From Bombus terrestris (taxonomy: Eukaryota > Arthropoda > Insecta > Hymenoptera > Apidae): a stretch of DNA of 64,000 bases. The stretch lies in assembly GCF_910591885.1 (NCBI RefSeq), contig NC_063282.1, positions 808,001-872,000 on the forward strand, in the 5' to 3' direction. The notes beneath the pieces are model-generated. The model had not been told where the DNA came from, made no database searches, and was given only the letters and a program-made list of their open reading frames with translations. Shown in pieces: positions 12,590-27,400 of the stretch. Every line of letters begins with the position of its first letter. The first letter of the stretch is position 1. The translations under genes were made by a program, and so were the position numbers.

Positions 12590-13110
12590 AGAGAGAAAGG
12601 GGGCGAAAGGGGACACGTAGTAACGACGTGTACACCAATCCTGGAGGGCCTCCGTGGGGTAGCAGTTTTCGGGGGTGAGCCACCCCTACTTGCACCAACG
12701 GAATATACAGTACACGGAGCGTGTAACGTCCCACTGTCAGGCGACCCTTCCACCGTTACACCGACGTTTCCAAGCGCACACGCACGTTCACACGAACGCA
12801 CGCAGACGTACCCCGAGTGGCAGGGGTCTGCCCTATGATTTGTAGCGGCACTATAATGCCTCAACTACCCAGCACCTTGACTCACCCTCTCCTGCCCCTC
12901 TAACCATCGTACCCCGCCCCTCATCGGCTCCCTCCACAAACACAAGCGAATCAAGCGGCGGCAAACAAGCTGGGGAGTCCGTGTAACACGCACCGATTCC
13001 TCCCTTCTCGGCCCTTGGCCGATGTAGCAACACGTAGCAACGTTTTCCGTTGAGAAAGAAGGAACACGAAGAGTTACGAAGCCCGGAGAACTCATCGAAC
13101 TCGGTGCAAC
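12590..13110 (-). other. GC- and CpG-rich block with a donor-like site; possible untranslated first exon
   Basis: This block is clearly richer in G and C than its surroundings and carries overlapping long frames on both strands, which composition alone explains. On the minus strand GAGAGG|GTGAGTC gives a consensus-like 5' splice site with exon end at 12886. A promoter plus noncoding first exon on the minus strand would explain both observations, but I see no TATA box or clear initiator, so the call is weak. Confidence 0.15.
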
Positions 13111-16100
13111 CGCTGCGCGACTGCCTCGCAGCGTTACCTTTGACGCGTACTTGTAAATTATACTTTCGAAGGAAAATCCGACACGCGTTTGACGGGTTAA
13201 CCAGCGGTCGTCGATAGCACCTCTTACTAAATGCTTTAGGACGATTGAACGTCGTGGCGCGTACGTTGGTACGCCTGGAAAATGGAAATCGGATTCCTTA
13301 TTTGGATATCGCAAGATGAAATTTCGATGTTAACATTTAATTCAGGCAGAATAACGATGCCATAATTTATCCTATAATTTCTCGTCTATTTCTCGCGATT
13401 ACGTTTTTTGGGATTTTAACGATGACGATTTCGCTACGCGTAAGGAAAATCACGCGTCGTTCGAGGGTTAAGAATTGCGTTCCGAGTTCCAGGATTCTAA
13501 GGCTGCGTAATTGTTCTATATAAAAAAATAATTCAGCAACCTTCGTCATGACGTTAGAGTTTCAGAAATTACACCCTTTTAATTGCTTGCTACGTCGATT
13601 GCGGGTAACGTTGTTACCGAAGGGATACAATCACGCGAATAATATGGAATATGCGGCAGTTAACGTGGAAAATATGTTCCGGGACGGGAGTTACACGTCC
13701 GTGCGGCGAAGGGTGTAAGACCTCGGGGGATGAATTTTCTATGATTCAACCATAACTCGCGACGCGCCGTTATTTGTAAAGAACGGGTGGCTAGAATTAT
13801 TCCTCGGTTCTCCGGTTCGTTGCGAGGCTTCGTGAAAACCCGGCACGATGATTGATACGTCGCGCCACGGAGCCGCCACCGCTCCAAGATACAAAGGGTG
13901 GATAGAAAGAAAGAGAGTGAGAGAGGGTTTAAAGCGTTTCGATTATTTGATCGACCGATAGAATTATACGCGTGGAAGCGGATTTCGATTGGTACGAGGA
14001 TAGGCGGAGCAGAGGCGGAAAGGGAAAGGAAAAAAATATTGGAGAAGGGGTGCACAAAGCCGATCACGAAGCAACGCACCCCCGTTGCGAAGATTATATA
14101 CCGTGTTAAAAATAAGCTGGCCGCGTCCTCGTCGTCAGGCGTAATCCTTTCGTCGATCGGTTTTTTTCATCCTCTAGGCGATTACCCTAGGAATTCGGTT
14201 GGATTCGTGCACGCGGCAGCTTCGATTAATTAAAACGGTCGAGAAGAGGAAAAGTCGATGCGGTTAAAACGTCGTCCTACAAGCTATCGGTTCGCGTGCG
14301 ATTCTTCTTCTCAACGCTTGTTAGTCGAGTCATAAATTACAAGTTCGCCGGAGGAAGAGAAAGGGATGGAGAGAGGAAAAACGAGTAGAACGAAAGCGGG
14401 TTTTTCGAGCTAATTGGAAGAGCAGCTCCGGCGCTCGTAATTAATGGCTATTTCGCTATCACCCCTCCCCTTGTGACTTTTCTCACCGGTCAAACGCGCG
14501 TTCGTCGATAACCTGTACAACTCTAACGCGTGGCGAGAGGCTTGGCCAAAAAGAGGAGCGTTTTACGAACCCCCGGTACAATTACGCAAACAGTCTCGCC
14601 TATCCCGAGAGTTTTCCAAACGCGTGCAAAAGAACGAGCTGGAGTGCAACTGCGTGGCACAAAAATGCAATTTTATCCCGGGCTTTTTTTTTACGAACCC
14701 GGTGGCTCTGTAACGTACGCAGAGAATGTGCAAATCAAACCACCTCGGATAAAGCTACGGGTAGGTAGACTACCGGTTATCCGGTCTCCGCTTTAACCGA
14801 TGGCATTTTTGCGATGAAAACAATTGACCAGCGGAAAAATCAGTGATACATTCCGTAATCGTTCTTTTTCGTCCGACTGAATCAACTTTTCCCCGTATAA
14901 TATACTACATACGTATCTACGTACCTCGATGTAAACGTACGTGTACCTTTTACACACACACACACACATACATATAATACAGCGAAGCACGTTTTTTATA
15001 TGCTATGAAAAGATACGACAAATTAGAAAAGGAGGGAAAGAATAAAAGGAAAGAAGACGAGAAAGATGGACAGGGCGAAACGGTAAATCTGATTTCCAGG
15101 AAATTCCATTCCTCTCGGTGACTGGTTTTCATCTTCGGGGAAAGTTGCGCACGTTCGAACGGTGCTGGCTTACAGTTTTATCCCCGCGGGTGGATCGATC
15201 ACCGATAGAAAAGCTGCGACGCGTACGAAAGCGGTGCACGAGCCGCGGATCTCCGAGAATCGTTCCAGACGTCGTAAGTATTATTTCGTGCTCGACTCTT
15301 TTTGACAGCGTGCGGATAGACCCGGCGAACCTTCTCTCTTTTCTCTTGCTGTTCCCTCCGCGTATCCGGTGCGCGCAAAGTGTATTAAAGGCAAAGTATA
15401 AAAGTTCAGCGGCGCGCGAATTTACGAGGCGCGTGCGAGCGCCAGATAAATATCTTACGGGTCGGTACCTTGCTCCGCGTCTTCTGACCCTCTCGCGAGG
15501 CCGCGACCGAGCTTCGACCAGAATACCGCGGCTCTGATACCCGTCGTAGATACGCGTCGGCAATTACCGAGATTTCGCAGCCAAAACTTTGACGGTCGTG
15601 CGAAACGCGGCCGCGGATGGCTAATTAGCCGCGATATTTATCGCTCCGCAGCTTGTTAAAACTTTGAATATTCGATTCGCGATATACTCGACATACTCGA
15701 AGAGAGCATGATCGAAGGGTTGGACAACGAGACTCGACGATGTCTCGAGGTATACTTCCATGTCTCATAGAAGCATACACTCTTCCTGGTCGTACGTCAA
15801 AGATTAAGAACCACGATGTCGCTCGATAGCGTTGCAGCGCGTTACGCTAAAATTTCCGTCGTTTTCCAGCCTATACCCACTGGAGACAAGTAAGAACGAC
15901 GACGGGAGCGTTCGTATTTCTATCGCGTATCGTATATAGCGCTGGCGTAGGAGATGGAGACGAGGGTTGATAGAAAGCTTGGGCTACGGCCGGGCCGGAA
16001 GTGTCTAGACGACCTCGTGGCCCCTTCGGAATTGATCCATCGATTTCAGCCCGACTGGACGATACTCGTATTTCGCATTCGACCGCGGCGATTCTTGCCG

Positions 16101-19100
16101 ATCAATCGCACGCAGTCGTTCCGAGAGCGAACGCGCATCGATATGCATATAGCCGGCGTATGGATATAGCCGGAGCGGTCGCGTGTGTGCACGCGCACGC
16201 AAGTGTGCGGGTATCGATACGTGTACGCGAGTCCCGTGCCACGCGTATATCCACCCGTGAGCAACAAGAAACGAGAGGAAAGAGTGGCAGAGCGCGCGAT
16301 TTATTACGTTTTTGCGGCGCGAGCCCGGACCCGTTCGGCCGCAATATCTTGTGTCGCGGTAATTGAATATCTGAAAATGTCAGGAAACGTATAAGACGGT
16401 GGGGAAGGAAAGCTGTTGGCGTTCGGGACGGCGAAGGGAATCGGAATGGAAAAATTGCGCGCGGCGTTGAGTCTCGAAACAATGCCTCGAATTAAAAACG
16501 CCCCTCGCTCGGAAAAAAACTAACAGCATCCCCTTTCTCCGAAGAGAGAAGAACGCTGAAAGACCTCTCTCCGAAGTAGGCGGTGTCTCGGTAATCGTGG
16601 TTTTACCGGCGAATATCGGTTGATTCTATGTGAGAAAATAAGTCGGGGATACGGCGTGTAATCTCCTTTTCTTCTCCTGGGAAAGAAGAGTGGAATACAG
16701 AGACGGACTCGCAAGAACTTTCTCCATTTTTTCTGCTCGCGCGGAGAGAAGAGCGGAAATTGCGAGGAGAGACGCCGGTGATCTATGTCGGCCGATTGAT
16801 CTACGACGAATTCGCGAGGCGGCTGCACAAATCATGCTTCGATCGCCGGGCCAGAAGATGCGACTCCTCGTGGAAGCAGAAATTGCCGGCGATAAATAAT
16901 AAAACGAGCCGTGTAATTTGAGGTAACGGCTTTTCCGTCTCCCTCGCTTTTCCTCGCTTCTTCCGCGATCGTTGTACGGCCGCGGCAACCTGCCTTTCCT
17001 CCTCCTCTTCTTCTTTTTCTTCTCCCTCTTCTTCTTTATCCTGCCCCTTTCGCCCTTCCAACATATTCCTCGTGTAGAGCGTACACGGTACGTTGCTTCG
17101 CGAAGAAACACATCACGAAGCTTCATGCGCGTTAGTCGGCGCGTGCTCGACGCTCGTATATAACTGAAAATTGCGCGTCGTGCCGATCGCAATCGACTGC
17201 AGAACGTCGGACAACTCAATGATCGTCGCGACGAAGATCGCGAACGACGTAAAATTCGATCGATTTCGATCCATCGTATCGAGAGTACGATCTTACGCTC
17301 TGACAAGATCGATGCATTGCTCGTTCTAGCGACTCGTAAGTAAATAAACGCTGGTTAGCGCGATTAATCAAACGATAACGAATAATTACGGCGCAGTAAG
17401 TCGTTGCCGCGCTAATCGGCCGATTCCAAAAGCTCGATCGACTCGATCCTATCTGCGATAACATTTTCCACGAACAGCCTCTGTATCTTCGTCGTCGACT
17501 GCTCGACCGCTGTTAATTGGCTGTGCGTATGATCCGGGGCGTATCGAAGATAACGCGGTAAAACAGCGCGAAGAGCGGGATTTTGCGAGTGTGGAGAGTC
17601 GCGACGATGGCGGCGTCAACGTTGCAACCGCGAACGCGACGAGCCGCGTAGCGTGCACTGGCATCGACGTCGAAATATATATCTGACCGCGAGATAGCGT
17701 ACAGCGGGTCGCCCCTTGGCTGTTCGATATTTGCATAAACACGCCGCACACCAGTAAATAATTTCTTTTTCGCGCAGCTAGCGCGCTTCCGCGCGCGTAG
17801 ATCATCCCTTGACGCGTTATGGATCCGAGCGAGCGAGCTCTACCCGGGCATTTGCATCGAAGGAGTCCATAGACCCGGGACCCGCGAGCATTTTTGCAGA
17901 AATTAATGAAACCGCCGCGAGAAAAGAGAAGTAGGAGAAGCTCGTAAACAGAAGAGCTTTTCTTTTCTTCGATTTTTCCCAGAGCACAATGCCACCGAGA
18001 CGCGCCACTATACCCGGTTAATTAGCATATAGAGTGGATAATTAATTACGCGGAAACGACGCTTTCGTTCGCGCTTCCTTTTTACCTGTGCGACCAACGT
18101 GTAGGTGAATCGAGAACGCAACAGGGAAAATCAGGTTGTAGAACGAAAGAAGAGTAGATGATATCGTGGTTCGATATCGCCGTGTAAAAGAGGAAAGGCG
18201 AGAAGAGAGGGGGAGGGAGGAGCCCTCCTGTCCCCCTCGACAGGATCGATTCGAGAAGCTTTACGCGAGAGAAGGTGCAAAGTTGCCGCGAAAAGTGCGA
18301 AATGGAAACGCGACAGAGAGGCACACGCGGAGAGAGCACAGTCACGGAAACGTTTCGCAGTATCGAACGGGGGTCGAGAGGGCACTCGAGCTCTCCCTCC
18401 CTCTCGCAAATCGAGGGTGCGTTTTTCGACGACCGTCAGCCCAGCCGTCGAGGGCACTTTACTAATTTTTCGATTATCCCCCGGTATCATCGAGTGGAAT
18501 ATCATTTTTGAAACGTCGATGACCCTCGAAACGACAACTGTTTCGCGATTCCCGGAGCACCATCGATTCGATTAATTCGACCCGCGGGAAAAGTGGGTCC
18601 GTCCATTAACGCTTTACCGACACCATCTAGGCGAAAAATAATTTCCGATACGTATTCGGATTGGAACTGGTTGAATAAGCGTATTAATTCGAGGCTCGCC
18701 TCCGACGTAATTCAACATTTTTGCCACCGGTAGTATCAACGCGCCAAAGTTTGTTGCAATTTAAAAAGTCTACCAGCTGAACGCCGTAATACGGGTGAAA
18801 ATGAAATATATCGTTTCGTATCATTTTTTCAACCATTCGTTGTTTCAGATTATAAACATTACGAGTGCAAACGATTAAAATTCGATATTTACGAGCATAA
18901 AAATATTCAAGTTAAAAGAGCTCTTTGAATTCGCCGTATACGCGCGTTGGACAATGGCAAAACGATTTTACATAACAATAAAGGCTGTGTTACGTATAAA
19001 TAGAGATAATGATCAACCAATTTCCTACTCGATGAGCACGATCGCAGTTCCGCTGCGAGAGCTCCGCGAGAGAGCAGAGAGAAAAGAGAACGACAACGAC

Positions 19101-22100
19101 AGTCGGCTGGAAAGCAGGGGTTGGAATTTTCGAAAGGCATTTCCTTGCTCGGCGAATTTCCGCGGGACACAGAAATGTACTTAAGCCAGTTTCTAAGAGA
19201 GCCAATAAAACCGCGATTGGACTCTACCCCTCTGCCTTTACCACGGCGGGATATTTCACGGATAAAGATAAGGGATGCTTCGAAATGTCTTTGCTCGGCG
19301 TCTTCGCGCCCTGCCATGTACTCTCCCAAGTGAAATGCTCTGTTGCTTAAATATTTAACCAAACCGTGCAAACTCCCTCCTATCTCTTCTTCTCCCTAGG
19401 AATATCTCGCGGCAACTAGCTTCTCTCTTCCTTCCTCCTCTTATTAAACGAAACAAACACGCAGACCCATCCAACCATCCTCTTTCAAAACTCCGATATC
19501 GGAAAGCAAGCTCCAATGCTTCGCAAATTAACCCCCTAATTTCAGTAATACACGGTGTTGCAACGTTTGTTTTAAAAACGCATCCGACTGTCCTCGATTA
19601 ATACGTAACCTTGTTTGAAAAAATCGTTTCCTTTCGTTTCGTTCCTAATCAAATGGATCCGCGCGTTTCGGTTCGAGTTTGCGTATTAATTTCCCGCTGA
19701 TTATCGGCACCGAGCGTTTAACTTTTATTTGCAATTCGAAGGGAAAATCTTGAAATCCCATCGCTGCGATAATAATAAACGTCGATTTTACCATGTTAAT
19801 GTCTACGTACGTACCCTGGACACGAATATAGTAACCTTCTATGTAGATGTGTGCGACAAAGCGAAATTAATGTCACAGAATCGACGTTGTGACGTTGCGA
19901 CGAATTGCGTGAATTGGATACAAAAGGTTGCGACGAAACTCTAAGGTTTCTCGATTGGTGTCCGAACTGAGAATAAGAATACTCATTTTTCGCAACAATT
20001 CGTATTCGTTCGGATAGGATCGGTGTCGATAACCGGTAGGGAAATCAAAAGGGAAGAAGGGACCGCTGCGAAGCAACGCATCGATAAACATTTTAACGAG
20101 TTTTAAGCCGGTGGAAAAACTGGCGGAATCCGGCGGATCGGCACCCTACGCAGCCAACAGAACAATGATCAATGGCTCGTGCAGGCTCCGCGCTCCTATG
20201 AAAAGTTACATTCGTGCCCCCTGGTCCGCGCTCGTGCGCGTTAAATCACACAAAGGGATTCCATGTGTCTGAATGTGTACGCACGTATGTGTACGCGAAG
20301 CCGATTCGCATTGTGTGGCAACGATACGCGTGCGTAGCTGCGTGAGGCGCGTGGGTGGTTGATTTTTCAAAGCTCGTAATAACGAAAAGTCAGCTCCACG
20401 ATGCCTCGGTCTCGGTAATGGAGCCATTCATCGAAAACCGGATGAAACATTATTATCGGTCAAACGCACGCCGAAATATGTAAATCGTTCCGACTGAACG
20501 ATCCAAGAGGAGGATGGTCGCGTGTACGCGTTGCGATCAGCGCCAGCAAGACCAGAGAAAGAGAACAAGAGACTGGCAGAGAGAGAGAGCTGAGAGAGAA
20601 AGACAATTGAAATCGAGCGACGGAGTTTTCCACTTTCGTGCAACTGCGATATACGTACCCCGTTTCCCGATCGTAGATCGCTCTTCCCTGTTTCGCTGAT
20701 TCGCATTAGGCTTTTAACTCTTTCACGTCCAATCACCTTGAATCGTTACTTAAAAAGTGTAAAATCGTTGTGCGTTTGTTAAATACGATTAATGCCGAAA
20801 GTCGGATTAATTTTTTGCCTCGTTTTTCAAGGAGGAGTTGCATCGGTGCGGCATGGTTGAGTCGGGTTAAGTCGAAGGATCGAGATCGCTTCTTTCGGAT
20901 CTTGTTTCGAGGTGCAAGGGAAAAAGAAATATTTCGATTGCTGGCCGGTCTACGCCTACGTGTCTCGAGGCGACGTGTTCGTCAGGAGTCGATAAGAAAG
21001 ATGCTTATCCGGCCGGAGAATAATGGACGGGCATGAATCCGATGTAAACGAGAGTGGTAATGCGATGGCAAAGATGATAAGGAGATAATGACGATGATCA
21101 CGGCAGGGGAACCTGCACTTTGTTCTTCGACGATAATAATAATTACAATTAGATGCGGCCCGCGAGGAAAGCGCCTTTAATGGTATGCGCACAACAGAAG
21201 AAAAAAATCGAATTGCAACCTATTATCGGCTCGCCACGGATTTACAGCGAAAATACGCAGATGATGGACGATCCGTACCAAGCAAACACCAATAATACAC
21301 GAACCACACGGAATTTACATTAAACGAAACATCGCGATTATTTCTTCCAGGTCCAGCCTAATCACGTACAATTATCCACGGTACGTTGATAATCGATCGT
21401 TGAACGTGTCATTTTCTTTTTTAGAATACAACGAGGAACGTTTGCAAGAATTATAAAATCCATCAGGAGTCGACGAATCTCTGTCGAAAGGAAATCTTTC
21501 TATCTCGTACCCCCGCGGCCGTTGCCCGTTGCCATAGAACGTTCCCTCTGTCGCAATTACCGCAGCCTTGGCACACGTAATTGTACACGCTGATTGTTAT
21601 TTGCTTTTCTTGCTGGTATTCTCACGGGAGCAGGTTTGTCGCCGGTGGCTGGAGGAAAAAGGCAGGTTGAGAACCACTCACGTATCAGAGGGTAAAAATG
21701 ATGTTTGCGCGGATACGAAAATTACGAGCTATAGCAGGCAACGAGTGACCGCCTCGTTATTGGCCACTTCGGTTGGCTCGCGTCTGCTTTATTCTCGCGA
21801 TATTCCGCTTTAATTTTCCACGCCCGGTGTGAATAACAATTATGTAATAATTTCACCCGGTCCAACGCGACATATATGCATATACACGCACATGGGTGCA
21901 GTCTCGAAAATCGCGGGAGGGGAAAATCTACACATCCGCGGCAGGATAAATCGAAAATTTCATTCTGTCGCGACAAATGAATTTTTGAACTCTCTTTCTC
22001 CCTCGTCCCTTCTCCCGGCGCTGCGGGTCATATCTCAAAAACCGCGATTCGAAAACGCACGGGGAAAAAAATAGCTTTCGCGTGAACACATAACAAAAAA

Positions 22101-24089
22101 AAAAAAGAGAGGAGGAAAAAGGGGGAAAAGAGAGCCCAGGCCGTTTAACGAATTTCATTTTCACAACCTAGCACGAGCTGTCGTGCGCGCACGCGGCGTT
22201 ATCGTCGGCGATTCCGGTCGTCCAGATCAAAAGAGATTTTAATTTATCGCAGTCAATATTTTCGACGATTAAATTTAATCGAAGGATCGGGTTGCTTTGA
22301 AAATGCTCGATGGAACAATGGAAGCTGGAAAATGGGTGGGAAAAGGAATAACAGAAAAATCGACGAATCGCGATAGGCATGCGCGTATCTTTAGAAAAAT
22401 CACGAATCGCGGTCGTGACCAGTCTGGAACGAGCTTCTTTCGATCGTCATCGTCAGTGAAATTCGCTGCTCTTCCTATTCAGCGTAGTTAGACGTCAATC
22501 ACGACGACCAATGAGATGGCGATAAGAGAGCAGACAACATGGCGCTCTTCGGTGATCCTCGACTATCGGCTTGCTCCTGATTAAAATAAACGGTCGACCA
22601 TCTTTATCTTCCCGCACCCCGAGGTTATCTAATTTTCCTCCCTCGTCCTCGTGCCTCCGGTCCTTCTCTGGTACCGCATCACCGCCTACCAACGAATATA
22701 CGAGCGGCTGAAACCACGAGGTGGGAGCATCTTCGTGAAAAAACGACGGCCCGTGTTTCTCGGAAGTGACGACGCGCTGTTACTAATTACCGATTCGTTT
22801 CTTTTTCACATTCGCGTGTCACGACGAGGTTACTGTGTACTGTATACATACGAGATAATACATTTTTCCGTGCTCCTGCCGCGCACCAACTAATATAGAT
22901 CAACAATGTAATCGACTCGCGTGCGTAATAAATTACGTCCTGGTCGGGGCGAACCGCGCGTTATACAACACGGCTTTTTCGAATCAATTACGCCGTTACG
23001 TTCCAGAGAAAGAGCTACGTTCTCCGTACTATGGAGAGGGAGAGGAAGGGATAAGGGCATTTTTCACGGTATCGGCTAATGCTCGACTTCGATTCTCTGC
23101 CACGGCAACGGGGGCGGCGATTGTCCTTCCACTCGCTACCTAATCCTTCTTAAGACGTTTCCTAACCCCTCGTCCGAGATTAACCGAAAAAGATCCCGGA
23201 TCTAGCCAGTTCGTCTGATATAAACGGCGTCCGCCTTGCCAACCGGGACGTATAATTGGTTGTCAGTCAAGTAGTCAGTGGCAACCCCCTTGAGGCAGTC
23301 TCGCGCCACTTTTATCCGCTCTTTCCCCGATCTCCAGGGACACCCGGTATATACCGTATATATATGACGACCGACGAATCTCCTAATGGGATTTCACGTA
23401 CGATCGACCAAAGAATTTCACCGATTTCGTATCGACCAAGCGATCAACAACGATCAAAGTTTCCAAGTTCAGCACAGGCTCGATCATCGTTGCCACGCGT
23501 GTCCAATGCTTTATTTTCCAACGATAACAGAGTCATCGAACGAAAGAGCTTCCTATCCTTAGGTGATTACTAAATCTTCCTTGCGAGTAAAATGATCGAC
23601 CGATCAATTTCTATGACAAGATAAATAAGAGCGTATAATCGAAAAATTACGAATCGATCCGGACAATTGTCACGAATTTGGTGGATGGTCGAGTAAACGA
23701 GAGGAAATTTCTTAGAATGTATAGTCGATCAGGAGGATTGGCACGCGCACGGGAAAGGCGGTGTCGCGAAATTAGTATGGAAAAGTGAAAGCCGTGAAAA
23801 GGGTGGGGAAAAAGTACGAGCATGGAAACGAGCGGGAGGTAGAGAGGAATGAAAAAGAGGGAGATACCGATTACAGGCTTCTCGAGCTAATGGTTTTTGG
23901 CACGGAGACTCTCCAAAGTACCCTTGACCCATCTAACGGGAGACAATAAATAATTCATCGGCTGATTTCATCCTGTCCCAGGTCCGGTTATTCTCCCGAC
24001 GAGTTATCAGAGGCTAATTAAGAGACAATCGAGCGCGGAGTCGCTGAATAATTTGTCATCCGTTTTCATAAAATCCTTGGGGAACAAGC
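13111..24089. other. About 11 kb with no gene seen
   Basis: Only compositional frames are present. The longest, 226 codons on the minus strand at 16626-17306, consists largely of Arg, Ser and Lys and is read as chance. A (CA)n tract lies at 14952-14968. AT-rich homeodomain-like words occur near 15620 (gctaattagc), 18015 (ggttaattagc) and 18040 (taattaattac). No tRNA, rRNA, transposase or paired splice sites were recognised. Best read as intron or intergenic DNA. Confidence 0.45.
14952..14968. repeat. (CA)n microsatellite
   Basis: An uninterrupted AC dinucleotide run of about 17 nt. Confidence 0.9.
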
Positions 24090-24430
24090 GATACCGTCTA
24101 CGGTATTCTACAGTTTTACCCCGAATTAAGCAACCCGCTATCTCCTCTTCTTTGTTCGAAATCGCCGACAAAGTGAGAAATACGAGGAAGGGTAAGAGAT
24201 CCGTGAAAGCTAAAAGCCATAAATTTTTGTGGTCGAACGAACAGCGACATCGTTTGGTAGAGGACGAACAGAATATGCGCGATGCTTTCTCGCTCCAGTA
24301 TTAGCGAACCTGGCGTGTTATATATGCCGCCCGGTCGATCATTTTACGATTCGCAGCTAAGACGTTTTGCCGTTCGAGGGAAAAAGTTAAACCGAATGGT
24401 ATACCTGGTCTCGTAATGTAGGCAACTGGG
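24090..24430 (+). repeat. Diverged dispersed repeat, copy 2 (longer)
   Basis: This is the partner of 10107-10385. Shared blocks include gacatcgtttggtagaggac, then gaatatg, gatgctttctcgct and agtattagcg, and further on cggtcgatca and ggtatac. It contains about 55 nt (near 24165-24220) missing from the first copy. A frame of 83 codons crosses it but is not conserved in the other copy, so it is not called as a gene. Confidence 0.7.
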
Positions 24431-27400
24431 TGGCTCGTTTCGAGAAAACTGTTTGGAAAACTTTTCGGTGAAACCGAGAAACGTGAACAAATTCTGACGA
24501 ACGGAAGAACGGAAGTACGAGCTTTTTTTATATACATATATTACAATTAAAAACGTGATATTTCGAGGTATGTGGTGCTTTTGATTCGATTTCCAAGAAC
24601 TGTCTCCGATCCACGTTGGGAAAACTGGCGCGTACGAGAGATTGACGCAGAAAATGTGAGATAAAACGATCGGATTACTTCATCAACTAGCGGCACGGCG
24701 GAATCATCGCGATACAAATATAATCGTGAGAGGGAATTACGTGGATGATATACGGAAACCACGTGATCGCTGAAGGCAAATCCATTTCCTGGTACATTGA
24801 GGCAAACAGTTAACACGATTGAACATCACTTGGAATGTAGGGAGAAGAGAAGCTGCAGTCAGTAAGCGTCGCGTAATGCGTGTAATTAATGATTACTGGC
24901 ACGCATCAAAGCTTCTCATTAATCTCACTAGCATGCCCGATGATGCGCGAAACGTTTGATCGTTTGATAGTAAACCAGCCGATTTCACAGTGCGTCGATA
25001 AACGCGTATTCGACGATTGCATCTACCGCACGATTCTGTTATTAATAGTGCGATTGCCTAGCCGAACAAACGATCGCTGCTTTCGGTTTTCGGTTTTACG
25101 TTCTTTTCATCCATCGAATTCAACAAATTTATTACGAAACAAACGCCTAATTTGTAAAAAAGATTCTAAAAAATACCTAATTCTTTTGGCGATAGATACG
25201 GTAAACGATTTCGCGCAGCAACGAGGAACAATGGTGTAGGAAGAGAGAAGGGCTAAGAGCACGGACAATTCTCTAGTTTCGCAATCACCGGTTCCCACAA
25301 TTTACATTTTCTCCACCGGCGAAACCACCAGCGAAGAAAATGTCATTTCCTGACCGCCTTCCACGGGCCTCTTTCTCCGGGTTACCCTTCTGTTTTCCAC
25401 TGTCGCCATCAATCGTCCCGGGCCTAAGCTCGGTACACGTTGCACGTGCACGTGCGCGCACAGCATTACCCCAACATTTTCTCGGCAAATCAACGGCGAT
25501 CTTGCGCGGGCGTTTCAAAGGAGCCGACGTTTTCCCTAAACGGCCAACTCGCCATAGTTGCTAGCCGTAACGTGCTTTCCTTTGTCATTTTCGTGCTCCC
25601 TCTCGTCTTCGCGCGAATGCGCCGTTACAATTTCTCTCCGAAACTCGATATACAATCGAATAATCCATATTTAGCGAATATACCGTTCGAGACAATTACG
25701 CAATCATCTTCTTCGTCACGTCGGTTCGATGGTTGTATCTCCTCCCTCTCTGTGTCCGTGTATCCTTTTTAATAATCGAAAACCCCTCTTTGTCTTTGTC
25801 CAAATCACAAAGTTACGGGATTTCGAAACGTTGTTTTCTTAGAACAGTAGTTGATTTCGCTATATGTAGAAATAGTCGGGACGTGAATCACTTTCCATAC
25901 TACCAACATTCTACTGTGTCACGGCATCGTACGAATAACGCGTTGACATACGTATAAGAAGCAAGATGCTTTCGTTCATTGTGTTGCTACTAGAACTAGA
26001 AATTCTATAGGAATCCTTTGATACTCTAATTGTTTTGAGCAGCTTTTTCTAATTTTTTCGCAACGAATTAAAACCGCTCTCTACGGAGACACCGATTTCA
26101 CCCGGGCACGGACGGCCAGACATTTGTACCTTTTTATGTTCTACGCGGTACACGAATCGTCGAATAATAGTAGCAGCCGACTCTCGCTCGCGAGACTCGC
26201 ACAATAAGTGATTACGCCGAATGAGAGTTGTAACAATTTTTCTCGTGTAACTCGCACACGAACCTGATATCGTTCTCCCTCTCTCGGGATGCGTCTATCT
26301 TTCTTCTGCCCTTTCGAACAATAAGACGGAGTGGCGTCCATTGTCGGTCAACCAGGGACAATTCGCTATGGATAAAGTTAGCTGGATCAGCCAGCTGAAG
26401 CCGATCGCCTTTAATGGATCGCTCGTTCGTTCCGATTCTTTGGTCGTTGGGTTACCTCGGTGTATCTCGCTTTGCTTGATTCTTGGCTACGTTTGGTGTT
26501 GACTTTATTTCGCAACGTAGACCCACGTGAAAGAAATTCATAGTTTTCGTTCAGCTGCGCGAATACGGCTCTGCCAACCGGCCGAGATAGTACATCGCGA
26601 ACGCGAGATAAACTAGCGAGGGATATTGCGTGTCGAGTAACGTAGCAATTCGCGGCTATTGCCGTTATTTAGGGGAGAGCGAATTCAAAGAGCATCGCCG
26701 CTATTGCGGTAGAGAGCGTGCAATCGTGCCTCCGACTTCGTTATTACCGACCAGAGGGGAAGCTATTCGCACGTTCGTGCTTGCGAGAAATCGCCAGCGT
26801 TTCTTCTCCTTGATGTCAAATTTAATGCGCCTCGCGATTCTTTCGAAAGAATTTTTCGCTACTTGCGCTACTTCTCGACGCGGTATTCTTTCGCTACGCT
26901 AGAATTTCATTTATCACAACTTATCGGGGGACAAGAGTAGCATACGCATAATTCCAGTACACACGACACGAATTTGTCAATTTTCCTCCCTACCTATTAT
27001 TTTTCGTTCGTATAGATTGGGAGGTCTACTGTAGTAGCGATTTTCGGCAGAGAACTCTTTCGATTCTCGAGAGGATCCTTCGCCGTACAATTCCATGGTG
27101 CGAAAGAAGGAAGGAAAGAAGCGAATGGGTGAATTTTTTTTAGGAGAGAGCAAACCGTGGAAAACTACGGTTGCCAAGCGAGAAAGGCAAATATTTCGCG
27201 AGGGAGGGAATACATAGGAGAAATATAGATCGAGACGACTGGTCGCAGGTTACAAGAAGCTACGGGAAAGGGCGCAGGTAATCGAGGGCACCGAAGGTTG
27301 AGCACCCCCCCGGTCAAAGGGAGATTCCTGATTGGTCGAGCAATCCACGCACCTGGCGGACAGCTGCTGCGAGACCACGTACGCGCATGCGTCAGCGCCG

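Noticed and set aside
12430..13314. Several long minus-strand frames in a GC-rich block
   Set aside because: Overlapping frames in two phases, Cys/Arg/Pro-rich; high GC lowers stop frequency. Kept only as a possible untranslated first exon.
16626..17306. Longest minus-strand open frame, 226 codons
   Set aside because: Dominated by Arg, Ser and Lys with overlapping open frames on the other strand; no domain, no splice context. Composition explains it.
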